Below the pieces are notes generated by a model, which ran no database searches, was not told the origin of the DNA, and was given only the letters and a program-made list of their open reading frames with translations. A DNA stretch of 23,364 nucleotides from Pseudobutyrivibrio sp. UBA1225 (GTDB taxonomy: Bacteria > Bacillota > Clostridia > Lachnospirales > Lachnospiraceae), in NCBI GenBank assembly GCA_002309345.1, contig DBWZ01000058.1, forward strand, positions 1 through 23,364. The letters run 5' to 3'. Shown here piece after piece: positions 16,087 to 23,364 of the stretch. Position numbers and translations under genes: made by a program. Each line of letters opens with the position of its first letter. The stretch's first letter is position 1.

Positions 16087-17411
16087 TATTCGTTTTCCTT
16101 TCTTTCCCTAATGATAAATTTTAATGATGTTCCCTCGAATCCGAAGGCATCTCTAATTCGATTTTCAAGATAGCGCACGTAAGAAAAATGCATTAGGTAT
16201 TTTTCATTTACGAAAATAACAAATGTAGGAGGCTTAACTGCAACCTGTGTTGTATAGAATATCTTGAGTCTCTTGCCCTTGTCTGTAGGTGGCTGCTGAA
16301 GCGCAACTGCCTCTGAAACTATTTCGTTCAGCACACCTGTAGCAATACGCATAGAGTTGTTTTCAATAACTGCATCGATTGTCTCGTAAATCTTGCCAAG
16401 ACGCTGACCACTCTTTACTGATATAAAAAGAATTGAAGCATATGGCATAAATGAAAGAATCTGACGAATCTTTTGCTCGTGCTCCTTCATGGTCTTGTCA
16501 TTCTTCTCGATAGCATCCCATTTATTGACACAAATAATAATACCCTTGCCTCTGTCATGAGCGATTCCGGCAATCTTTGCATCCTGCTCGGTGACACCCT
16601 CTGTGGCATCAATCATTATGATTACAACATCCGATTTTTCAACAGATGCAACAGCACGCACGATAGAATATCTCTCTAAATCCTCTTTGATTTTGCTCTT
16701 GCGTCGAAGGCCAGCAGTATCTATAAAGATGTAATCCTTGTGATTGTAGCGAACTCGAGTATCTACGGCATCACGAGTAGTTCCCGCAATATCAGATACG
16801 ATAACACGCTCCTCTCCACAAAGCTTGTTAACAAGTGAAGATTTACCAACGTTTGGTTTGCCTATTACAGCGATACGCGGAGTATCGTCCTCCTCCTCGT
16901 CACCATTTGGCTCTGGGAAATAACTAACTACAATATCGAGCATATCTCCAAAACCAAGTCGCGATGAAGCTGATATTGCTATAGGGTCGCCTATCCCTAG
17001 ATTGTAAAACTCGTAGACATCTGCCATGTCTCGCTCGAAGCTGTCAACCTTGTTTACAACAAGAACAACAGGCTTGTGACTGCGACGAAGCATATCTGCA
17101 ACCTTAGAATCACTGTCTACTAGTCCTTGTTTTACATCTACAAGGAAAATAATTACATCCGCAGTGTCGATGGCTATCTGAGCCTGTTCGCGCATCTGCG
17201 AAAGAATAATATCCTTTGAATCTGGTTCGATACCTCCAGTATCAATCATAGTGAAATCGTAGTTGAGCCAAGAAACATCCGCATAAATACGGTCTCTTGT
17301 GACTCCCGGAGTATCTTTTACTATAGAAATACGCTCGCCGGCTAAGGCATTAAAAAGCGTAGATTTTCCAACATTAGGGCGACCAACTATCGCCACCACA
17401 GGTCTTGACAT
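16086..17411 (-). CDS. der: Ribosome biogenesis GTPase Der (EngA)
   Basis: Double-GTPase factor needed for 50S ribosomal subunit maturation. Domain 1 has GRPNVGKS (10-17), DTGG (57-60) and NKVD (120-123); an acidic linker near 168-176 (PNGDEEEDD) separates it from domain 2, with GKPNVGKS (184-191), DTAG (231-234) and NKWD (296-299). A KH-like C-terminal domain follows to residue 441, ending in a basic FIIRERKENE tail. AGAGG stands 7 bases before the ATG. The gene is led by a long structured leader with its own promoter and is the first gene of a der-plsY-gpsA operon, a grouping seen in many Firmicutes. Confidence 0.97.
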   Translation of the reverse strand: MSRPVVAIVGRPNVGKSTLFNALAGERISIVKDTPGVTRDRIYADVSWLNYDFTMIDTGGIEPDSKDIILSQMREQAQIAIDTADVIIFLVDVKQGLVDSDSKVADMLRRSHKPVVLVVNKVDSFERDMADVYEFYNLGIGDPIAISASSRLGFGDMLDIVVSYFPEPNGDEEEDDTPRIAVIGKPNVGKSSLVNKLCGEERVIVSDIAGTTRDAVDTRVRYNHKDYIFIDTAGLRRKSKIKEDLERYSIVRAVASVEKSDVVIIMIDATEGVTEQDAKIAGIAHDRGKGIIICVNKWDAIEKNDKTMKEHEQKIRQILSFMPYASILFISVKSGQRLGKIYETIDAVIENNSMRIATGVLNEIVSEAVALQQPPTDKGKRLKIFYTTQVAVKPPTFVIFVNEKYLMHFSYVRYLENRIRDAFGFEGTSLKFIIRERKENE

Positions 17412-17437
17412 AATTTACCTCTTTCTTAAGACTATGA

Positions 17438-17521
17438 GCGCTTGTTACGCTATCAATATTTATACAGCTTCGTCGCGAGATTGGCTCCTTAAGCATGTAT
17501 AAACATTGTAGCTACAAGCGC
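17438..17521. repeat. 84-bp near-palindromic hairpin in the der leader
   Basis: Nested arms pair almost throughout. GCGCTTGT (17438-17445) pairs with ACAAGCGC (17514-17521). Inside, TAGC/GCTA and a 13-bp stem built from CAATGTTTATACA and TGTATAAATATTG (one G-T pair) continue it, and a GCTT/AAGC stem closes a 20-base loop. Roughly 29 base pairs form with small bulges. It ends 26 bases before the der start codon. It could be a structured 5' leader, a protein-binding site or a small palindromic insertion; no U-run follows, so it is not an intrinsic terminator. Confidence 0.6.
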
Positions 17522-17646
17522 ATTATAATTCATAATGATAGCTAAAAACATGTCTCGTACAGAACATTGTTACATTGTTATCTAGATTTCGCATATAGAT
17601 TTTGCTAATAGCTAAATTATTTATACACGTTTTATGCACAGCCTAG

Positions 17647-17676
17647 ATTGTACAATAACGATGGTTTGCTTGTAAA
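17647..17676 (-). promoter_or_regulatory. Probable sigma-A promoter of the der operon
   Basis: Minus strand TTTACA (17671-17676), 18-base spacer, TACAAT (17647-17652), predicting a start near 17640 and a leader of about 230 bases. A perfect TATAAT lies nearer the gene (17522-17527) but its -35 region (TGTTTT) is poor; if used, transcription would begin inside the first arm of the hairpin. Confidence 0.5.
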
Positions 17677-17690
17677 GAAAACCTCGTATA

Positions 17691-18050
17691 CTAAAACACC
17701 GGAATGTATTCGAAGGCATTCTTGTAATGATACAAGCGTCCTGCTTCAATAGCCACGATGTCGAAGCGTACGTTGGTGTCGCTACCGTATTTACGGCTAT
17801 ACATGTAAAAATCCGCCACACGGGAAATCTTCTTCATCTTGTGAAAATTGACCGCCGCGACAGCGTTCCCAGCTTTGGGAGACTTTCTATATTTTACTTC
17901 TACAAAAACCAAATAGCTACCGTCCTTTGCGATAATATCAACCTCTCCCATCTTGCAATAAAAGTTTAACTGTATTATCTCCAGTCCTTGGCGCTGCAAG
18001 AACTCGGCAGCTATCTGCTCAAATCCATTACCTTGTTTTCTGTTATTCAA
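17691..18050 (-). CDS. YraN / UPF0102 family protein with endonuclease-like fold
   Basis: A 119-residue protein of the UPF0102 (YraN) family, predicted to have a PD-(D/E)XK nuclease fold related to Holliday-junction resolvases. The core motif is GEVDIIA (Glu36, Asp38) followed by LVFVEVKYR (Glu51, Lys53), exactly the metal-binding pattern of that fold. No activity is firmly established for the family. The start is a TTG with GAGG 6 bases upstream; no closer ATG keeps the N-terminal helix. It follows the FlhB-like gene by 9 bases and closes the block that begins with signal peptidase. Confidence 0.9.
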   Translation of the reverse strand: MNNRKQGNGFEQIAAEFLQRQGLEIIQLNFYCKMGEVDIIAKDGSYLVFVEVKYRKSPKAGNAVAAVNFHKMKKISRVADFYMYSRKYGSDTNVRFDIVAIEAGRLYHYKNAFEYIPVF

Positions 18051-18059
18051 ATTAAACCT

Positions 18060-18347
18060 CTAACCTAACTTGGATTTAATCTTTTCCATATCGTTTACAA
18101 AAACTAAAATTTCAGCAACAACCTCATAAAGCTCTGGCGGAATAGCATCACCGATGTTTAGCTTGCTAAGAGTTTGTGCCAACTCGTTATCTTGATAGAA
18201 AGGAACATCTGCCTTCTTGGCTTCCTGAATAATCTGCTCAGCAATATAGCCCTTGCCGGAAGCAAGAATCTTTGGAGCAGAATCCCCCGCCTCATAAGAA
18301 AGGGCAACCGCTGTTTTATCTTTGTCGAATGATTTTTCTTCTGCCAT
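18060..18347 (-). CDS. FlhB C-terminal-domain-like protein (YlqH type)
   Basis: A 95-residue soluble protein matching the cytoplasmic C-terminal fragment of the flagellar export protein FlhB. The match starts at KTAVALSYEAG, equivalent to the residues just after the FlhB autocleavage site, and continues through DVPFYQDNELAQTLSKLNIGD and IPPELYEVVAEILVFV. The NPTH cleavage motif itself is absent, as are the FlhB membrane helices, so it is built as a ready-made tail. B. subtilis has the same kind of gene (ylqH) beside a FliK-like gene. Function is unknown; a role in export or as a partner of the FliK-like protein is inference. It starts 2 bases after that gene. Confidence 0.87.
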   Translation of the reverse strand: MAEEKSFDKDKTAVALSYEAGDSAPKILASGKGYIAEQIIQEAKKADVPFYQDNELAQTLSKLNIGDAIPPELYEVVAEILVFVNDMEKIKSKLG

Positions 18348-18349
18348 AT

Positions 18350-20245
18350 CTATGCCCTCATATCAAAGCTATATCTGTGTACTAAGCCATCAGATGACGT
18401 TTCGGAAGCAACAGGAACTTCACCAAGGAAATCCTCTACAAAGCTTGCTCTAGGCTCGTTACAGGTAACCTGAGAACTGACGGTAAAGCCTTTGGCCGCC
18501 AATCTTTCTGTGAGCAAATCAAGATTTTGTTCAATAAGATTCATAGATTCCTCGTTTGCCAGGTTCCATTTGCAACCAACATTTGACTCTTTGAGCTTGA
18601 TAAATACATCTGTTGGTCCCAAGTATTCCATATCAAAATGCAAAAATGCAGTGATTTCCTCTCCATCTTCATAGCTACTCTTTTTGTTTTGACGAACATA
18701 GAGCATGCCATCCGTATTTTGGTTGTACATCTTAAGTGGAATCTGAACAAAGTTATACATTTCATTTGCAGAATTCATAAAGTTAACATTCTGCCTGATT
18801 TCATTGGTTTGAACCTTTATTGCCTCAGCCGCCTTGTTTGAAAAACCTTCCATGAGCTTTTCCAATGCGTTTGTTTGTTTTAAAACTCGCTCATAAAGCT
18901 TTGAAACCTCTCCCGGCTTTGTGACATCCTTTGGTTCCATAGCAAAGCTATCCGAAATGATGCTTTTTAAAAGACCTCTATACAAAGGAGATTTAATAAT
19001 ATCGTTTAATGTTTCCTTAGGAATATCAGGATGATTGTTCAGAAAATCTGTAATTTCCCTAAACACCTCTTTGATATTTGCATCAGCATTAAAAGTACCA
19101 TCCTCCCTAAATATCTCCAGATTGTCCTTAGGAAAATCTGGTATGGAATTTAGTAATGTGTTGAAGGATGTAATCTGCTGTTCGCCAGCAAATGAGCTTA
19201 CAGTCTGATTACCCAGTTCGTTTGCTGTAACTGATGCTTCTATATTCTCCTGCTGAATCTGAGTGTTTGTCTGACTAGCCGCAGATGGTTGTGTATCTGC
19301 ATTATTAACTGGTTGATTAATGACTGTGCTCTCTTCTTCATTTATGATTTGACCATTTAAAACTTGATTATCTAGTACAGGAATATCTCCGGCGTCGCTA
19401 GCGTTAACGACATTTGCAATTTGCGGATTGGCAACCTCGCCTGCTGTTTCAGAAACAATAACATTAGGTGCTTCAGTTATATTGGCATTATTTGCAGTCG
19501 CTTCAGCTGATGCCTGAGATTCAGGATTCACTTGTCCCTCAGCAGCTGCAACCTCCCCCTCTGAAGCCATAAAAATTTCTCTAATCTGATTATTTAGCTC
19601 TATAGCCTGAGAAACGCTCACCTCTGATGAAGTCATAAGCTCTGGGAGCATATCAGAAATCACTTCAAAATTGTCCACTAGAACAGCCTTGTCATTGGCG
19701 TAGTTTACAAACATATTTACATTGTCTTGAGTTATCTCCATGCCATGCTTTGCCATAGTCACAAGAGTCTGCATATCAACCGTCGGATTATTTATCATTG
19801 CGCGATTCATCGCTGTAAGATTCTCTGGATTGATAGGCATAGAATTCTGCATCATAGAATTAACCATGTTAATGGTTCTCTCGTTGGCTGCAATATTTGC
19901 CATATTAAGAGCTTTTAAAAGTGTTGGATTTGCATCTAGCGAACCTAAAGAAACAGGACGAATTTGGATAAGACTACCATCGTTGCTTTTAACTTCAAAG
20001 AAAATCGACTGACCAGGAGCAAGACTAACTCCCGAGTCAAGGCGCGCGGTCATAGTCTGACCGTTAGCAAGACCTATAGTAACTTTTCCATTTTCAATGG
20101 AATTAACTGAGCCCTCGAATATCTCACCAGCTTTAAGACTATCTGCAGGGGTACCTGTAAGGGACTGCCCTTGACTCATTTTGGTCACGTCAGTATTATT
20201 TACTAAATTTGAATTGTAAGGATTTAAACTATTATTAATATTCAT
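18350..20245 (-). CDS. FliK-like protein (YlqG type), flagellar hook-length control domain
   Basis: A 631-residue soluble protein. Residues about 37-97 form a small beta-rich domain (EIFEGSVNSIENGKVTIGL and onward) seen at the N-terminus of YlqG-like proteins. Residues about 228-355 are a low-complexity Asn/Gln/Ala/Ser linker. The C-terminus (about 510-610) resembles the FliK substrate-switch domain, with YVRQNKKSSYEDGEEITAFL and the FDMEYLGPTDVFIKL strand. The FliK relationship is from domain layout and the FlhB-like partner downstream. The ATG has a weak GGTG site 5 bases away. No flagellar genes are in view, so it may act outside the flagellum or be a second, divergent copy. Confidence 0.78.
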   Translation of the reverse strand: MNINNSLNPYNSNLVNNTDVTKMSQGQSLTGTPADSLKAGEIFEGSVNSIENGKVTIGLANGQTMTARLDSGVSLAPGQSIFFEVKSNDGSLIQIRPVSLGSLDANPTLLKALNMANIAANERTINMVNSMMQNSMPINPENLTAMNRAMINNPTVDMQTLVTMAKHGMEITQDNVNMFVNYANDKAVLVDNFEVISDMLPELMTSSEVSVSQAIELNNQIREIFMASEGEVAAAEGQVNPESQASAEATANNANITEAPNVIVSETAGEVANPQIANVVNASDAGDIPVLDNQVLNGQIINEEESTVINQPVNNADTQPSAASQTNTQIQQENIEASVTANELGNQTVSSFAGEQQITSFNTLLNSIPDFPKDNLEIFREDGTFNADANIKEVFREITDFLNNHPDIPKETLNDIIKSPLYRGLLKSIISDSFAMEPKDVTKPGEVSKLYERVLKQTNALEKLMEGFSNKAAEAIKVQTNEIRQNVNFMNSANEMYNFVQIPLKMYNQNTDGMLYVRQNKKSSYEDGEEITAFLHFDMEYLGPTDVFIKLKESNVGCKWNLANEESMNLIEQNLDLLTERLAAKGFTVSSQVTCNEPRASFVEDFLGEVPVASETSSDGLVHRYSFDMRA

Positions 20246-20260
20246 AAATCACCAACATGT

Positions 20261-21025
20261 TTAAACAAAGTTACCTATGAATGAACGTCTGTGAATAGGA
20301 CATGGGCCATTTACTTTTAATGCTGCTATGTGCTCAGCTGAACCATAACCTTTGTTGGAAGCGAAATGATATTCTGGATAGATATTGTCGTATTCAACCA
20401 TCATTCTATCCCTAGTAACCTTGGCGATTATACTAGCTGCACCAATTGAAATAGACTTGGCGTCGCCCTTTATGATTGGAACCTGTGGAATATCGACCTG
20501 AGGAATTGTAACTGCATCATTTAACAAAAGCTGTGGCTGCACCTTGCTGTCACTAATTGCATGACGCATGGCTTCGTAGGTAGCCTGCAATATATTGATT
20601 TCGTCGATGCGAGCCTCGGAGACTACGCCTATAGAAACAGAAATCGCCTTGGCCATAATCTCTTCGTAGAGCTCTTCTCTTTTGGCGGCGGAAAGCTTTT
20701 TAGAATCGTTGATATAAAGGATGTCACAATCCTTTGGTAAGACAACACAGGCTGTAACAACAGGACCAGCCAAAGGTCCTCTTCCAACCTCATCTATACC
20801 GGCAACATAATCGTATTTATCCCAATACTTATACTCGTATTCCTTAAGCTTTTCTATGCGCTCCTTTTCAATTCGAAGCTTTTCCATGCGCTTCTGGGCT
20901 TGACTAATAATCTTGGAAACTCCAGGTCTACCGTCATTGATGTATTCCTGAATAAAATCAGGTAGCACTGATATATCTGTTGCTTTGTATTCCTTTTGGA
21001 TGTCTGAAATCTTTTTCTCGCTCAT
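20261..21025 (-). CDS. rnhB: Ribonuclease HII
   Basis: Removes ribonucleotides from DNA and RNA primers in RNA-DNA hybrids. It is 254 residues long, the B. subtilis size, with a charged N-terminal extension of about 70 residues (helical, rich in Lys and Glu, around KRMEKLRIEKERIEKLKEY) before the catalytic core. The core begins AGIDEVGRGPLAGPV with Asp78 and Glu79. A later NDSKKLS holds Asp107, the LLLNDAV strand carries the third acid, and KGDAKSISIGAASIIAKVTRD marks the family. It lies 2 bases after lepB and before the FliK-like gene. Confidence 0.96.
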   Translation of the reverse strand: MSEKKISDIQKEYKATDISVLPDFIQEYINDGRPGVSKIISQAQKRMEKLRIEKERIEKLKEYEYKYWDKYDYVAGIDEVGRGPLAGPVVTACVVLPKDCDILYINDSKKLSAAKREELYEEIMAKAISVSIGVVSEARIDEINILQATYEAMRHAISDSKVQPQLLLNDAVTIPQVDIPQVPIIKGDAKSISIGAASIIAKVTRDRMMVEYDNIYPEYHFASNKGYGSAEHIAALKVNGPCPIHRRSFIGNFV

Positions 21026-21027
21026 GT

Positions 21028-21723
21028 CTACTCTATGTTCTCTACTAATCCAACTTTGCTAAATGGATAAAATCTAAACCACGCCCTACCAACAATCTCG
21101 TCTGAGGTGATGTTGCCAACACCTTCGTATCTAGAATCCATACTGTTGTTTCGGTTGTCACCAAGTACAAAGAATTCGTCATCTCCAAGAGTAATCTCTT
21201 CAGAAGCTAAACCGGCATTTAAAATGACCTCTGTGCCGTAGTGTTCTTCGATTGGTTCACCGTTGATATAGATTGTTCCAGCAGCATCGATTTTAACCTT
21301 TTCTCCTGGAAGACCGATAACACGCTTGATATAGAATGTGTTTTCTTCCTCCCTAGGTGGAAATACTACAACATCAAAGCGTTCTGGATCGTGGAATCTG
21401 TAGCTAATTTTATCAACTATCAGATTGTCTCTATCGGATAAAGTGTCCTCCATAGAATGACCACTAACAACTGTTCTTTGACCTATAAATCTTGTAATCA
21501 AAAATACTACAACAAAACAGATTACAACGTTTAAAATAACACTTAAGACTTCTTTGACTACACCCTTTGTAGTAAGAGGTTGCTCTTCCTCGGATTTTGA
21601 ATCTCCCTTTGCAGGCTTGGAATCAAAATCAGATAAATCCTCTACCTCTGTCATATTCTGTCTCGCTTTTTCGATTTGTTTTTTAATAAGCAGTTCTTCT
21701 TCGTTAAAATCAATAACCTTCAT
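21028..21723 (-). CDS. lepB: Signal peptidase I (copy 2 in the block)
   Basis: Membrane serine protease that removes signal peptides from secreted proteins. The 231-residue protein has a long acidic cytoplasmic N-terminus (1-55), one transmembrane segment (about 56-80, VLSVILNVVICFVVVFLI), then the catalytic site on the outer face: Ser90 in SGHSMEDTL and the general base Lys133 in YIKRVIGLPGE. The GDNRNNSMDSRY motif near 190-201 is the Firmicute box E. It starts 3 bases after ylqF and differs from the other copy mainly in its long acidic N-terminus. Confidence 0.96.
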   Translation of the reverse strand: MKVIDFNEEELLIKKQIEKARQNMTEVEDLSDFDSKPAKGDSKSEEEQPLTTKGVVKEVLSVILNVVICFVVVFLITRFIGQRTVVSGHSMEDTLSDRDNLIVDKISYRFHDPERFDVVVFPPREEENTFYIKRVIGLPGEKVKIDAAGTIYINGEPIEEHYGTEVILNAGLASEEITLGDDEFFVLGDNRNNSMDSRYEGVGNITSDEIVGRAWFRFYPFSKVGLVENIE

Positions 21724-21726
21724 TTT

Positions 21727-22566
21727 TTATGGCCTTTCTAGTGATATATTTCCCAAGCTACCGCTTCTAAACTCATCAACTAAAACAGTAGCTGCTTTAT
21801 CAAAATCAAACTCTGAACCCTTCTTAACAAAATTTCGTTTTTGCGCAATCTCAGTGATAATCTCGTGGTTAAGCTGAGATTCATCAACATCGTATCTTTT
21901 GTTAAGGATACCTGGATAGTTTTCTATCAAGAAATCAACTAGCTCAAGTGATAATTCTCTAGTCTCAACTATAGCATCATTGATAGAACCGATAAACGCC
22001 AAATGTAAGCCTACAGTGTTGTCTTCGAACTTTGGCCACAAGATTCCTGGAGTATCAAGCAGCTCCACTGACTTGTTGAGCTTAATCCACTGCTTGCCCT
22101 TGGTGACACCAGGCTTGTTGCCTGTCTTTGCTACGGAGCGACCTGCAAAGGAATTGATAAAGGTAGATTTGCCTACGTTTGGTATTCCTACAACCATAGC
22201 CCTAACAGGTCGATTCTTGATACCTCGCTTGCGGTCGCGCTCAAACTTGGCTGCACAAACCTCATCAAGGGTAGCCTGAACACCCTTCATGTTTTTCCTA
22301 TCACGAGAATCTAACTCTACAACATAGAAACCTTGCTCCTTAAAATAAGAAACCCATTTCTTGTTGGTTTCTTTGTCTGCTAAATCTGATTTGTTAAGAA
22401 GAATAAGTCTAAGCTTGCCTGAAGCTAAACCGTTGATATCTGGGTTTCGGCTAGAAACCGGACATCTTGCATCTATAACCTCTATTATTAAATCTATAAG
22501 TTTAATGTCTTCCTGCATCTGACGCTTGGCTTTGGTCATATGCCCAGGATACCATTGAAATTCCAT
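21727..22566 (-). CDS. ylqF: Ribosome biogenesis GTPase RbgA/YlqF
   Basis: Circularly permuted GTPase needed for late 50S subunit assembly. The motif order is G4 first (NKSD, 58-61), then G1 (GIPNVGKS, 128-135), the conserved Thr155 of G2 and G3 DTPG (171-174), the permutation that defines the YlqF/YawG family. The N-terminus QWYPGHMTKAKRQM is the typical RbgA start, and the C-terminal helical domain runs to residue 279. It is 9 bases after the first signal peptidase gene and 3 bases before the second, a secretion-ribosome assembly grouping also seen around ylqF in Bacillus. Confidence 0.97.
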   Translation of the reverse strand: MEFQWYPGHMTKAKRQMQEDIKLIDLIIEVIDARCPVSSRNPDINGLASGKLRLILLNKSDLADKETNKKWVSYFKEQGFYVVELDSRDRKNMKGVQATLDEVCAAKFERDRKRGIKNRPVRAMVVGIPNVGKSTFINSFAGRSVAKTGNKPGVTKGKQWIKLNKSVELLDTPGILWPKFEDNTVGLHLAFIGSINDAIVETRELSLELVDFLIENYPGILNKRYDVDESQLNHEIITEIAQKRNFVKKGSEFDFDKAATVLVDEFRSGSLGNISLERP

Positions 22567-22575
22567 ATTTCACCT

Positions 22576-23175
22576 CTAAAACGGATATTTTGCCCATACT
22601 CTACCTAAGATGTCTTCGCTCGAAACAAAGCCGATACTTTCGTATCTAGAATCCTCTGACGAATTGCGGTTGTCTCCCAACACAAAATATTGATTCTTTG
22701 AAAGCTTGATTTTGGAAGCAGCAATACCAGGATTTTCGATTGGATCAAGATCGAGCGTCGTTTCTTTATAAAGCTCGTCGTTGATATAGATGCGACCATT
22801 TTCTATGAGAATTTGATCACCTGGCACACCGATAACCCTTTTGACACTGTAACTGGCATTGACATTTGCCTTTGGTTTGAAGGCTATTACATCTCCAGTT
22901 TCAGGCTTTGAAAACTTAAATGCTATAGTGTTGACAAGCAGCTTGTCAGATGTGTTGTAAGTCGGCTCCATAGAAGCATTAGAACATTCTACTTGTCTTC
23001 CAAAAGCCATAACACAGGCATAAGCAAGGCCAATAACAACGGCAAGCTCAGCAACAAGTATCGCAACATATTTGATCTTGTCAAAATCAATTTTCCTGCG
23101 ACGGCGTCTAAAATTGAGGCCATCTGAACGTCTATGAAAAGTTTTGTCTATAAATCTTTTAATTGATAAAAACAT
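22576..23175 (-). CDS. lepB: Signal peptidase I (copy 1 in the block)
   Basis: A 199-residue signal peptidase. The N-terminus is strongly basic (RRSDGLNFRRRRRKIDF) before a single membrane helix at about 36-56 (VAILVAELAVVIGLAYACV), fitting an inside-positive orientation. Catalytic Ser68 is in NASMEP and Lys112 in SVKRVIGVPGD. The GDNRNSSEDSRY motif is near 167-178 and the protein ends soon after LGRVWAKYPF. An AAAGGGAA site is 7 bases before the ATG. It is the first gene of the block in this window; the two paralogues share the core but differ in their N-termini. Confidence 0.95.
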   Translation of the reverse strand: MFLSIKRFIDKTFHRRSDGLNFRRRRRKIDFDKIKYVAILVAELAVVIGLAYACVMAFGRQVECSNASMEPTYNTSDKLLVNTIAFKFSKPETGDVIAFKPKANVNASYSVKRVIGVPGDQILIENGRIYINDELYKETTLDLDPIENPGIAASKIKLSKNQYFVLGDNRNSSEDSRYESIGFVSSEDILGRVWAKYPF

Positions 23176-23364
23176 ACAAAATTCCCTTTTATTCTTTAGT
23201 AATAATATTACCGCAATTCACACCTAATTACTAGTAAAAAAGAGTTTTGTCGCTTACTATTCGCAAGTTTGTAACTAACAATCTGCGGCTCCCCCCTCTC
23301 TTTATATACCAGCTCCGGCCCGCCCTACTTACAGCCCTAGGGGACCTGCTGACATAGCATAAGA
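23176..23364. other. Upstream region of the signal peptidase block, GC-rich at its distal end
   Basis: No gene is seen. The first 100 bases upstream of the ATG are AT-rich; a TAATAT-like -10 candidate stands near 23205-23212 on the minus strand but no -35 partner is convincing. From about 23284 to 23345 the base composition turns GC-rich, with a CCCTAGGG palindrome and runs of C and G. The patch loosely resembles the GC-rich patch at 236-275. The neighbouring gene lies outside the window. Confidence 0.5.

Noticed and set aside
17412..17690. A tRNA or small RNA gene in the der leader
   Set aside because: The hairpins do not form a cloverleaf and no CCA end or T-loop sequence is present.

Overview
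This window reads as chromosomal core DNA of a low-GC anaerobic Firmicute, most likely a rumen or gut Lachnospiraceae relative of Butyrivibrio or Pseudobutyrivibrio. Support comes from strict Shine-Dalgarno sites, a groESL operon with a perfect CIRCE operator, an anaerobic (class III) ribonucleotide reductase, a Bacillus/Clostridium-type ylqF-rnhB-ylqG-ylqH block, and Gram-positive style der-plsY-gpsA. The genus is inferred from gene style and order, not proven. All 23 genes called lie on the minus strand, so the window is best read from high to low coordinates.

Layout in transcription order. (1) 23175-17691 is one tight block: signal peptidase I, the ribosome-assembly GTPase RbgA/YlqF, a second signal peptidase I, RNase HII, a FliK-like protein, an FlhB C-terminus-like protein and a YraN-type nuclease-fold protein. 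(2) A 279-base leader with a promoter and a long, nearly self-complementary hairpin precedes der, plsY and gpsA (ribosome assembly, then glycerol-3-phosphate production and acylation), followed by a MIF/tautomerase-family gene and a LUD-domain gene. (3) A promoter overlapped by paired NrdR-like boxes precedes nrdD, nrdG and dut, a coherent dNTP-supply operon. (4) A weak hairpin separates dut from a type II topoisomerase pair (parE-parC-like). A HAD phosphatase, a CPBP membrane protease, a DUF308-like membrane protein and an Mbeg1-like serine-hydrolase-fold protein follow closely. (5) groES-groEL has its own sigma-A promoter, a CIRCE element and a clear intrinsic terminator.

The gene content is mostly housekeeping, and I see no CRISPR array, tRNA, rRNA, transposase or prophage. 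The most interesting unexplained signals are non-coding. They are a 16-bp inverted repeat with one mismatch that straddles the groES -35 box, an 84-bp near-palindromic hairpin in the der leader, a group of strong hairpins downstream of groEL, and GC-rich patches at both window ends. Among proteins, the FliK-like/FlhB-tail pair, the two signal peptidases around rbgA, and the membrane-protein/hydrolase group behind parC deserve a second look.
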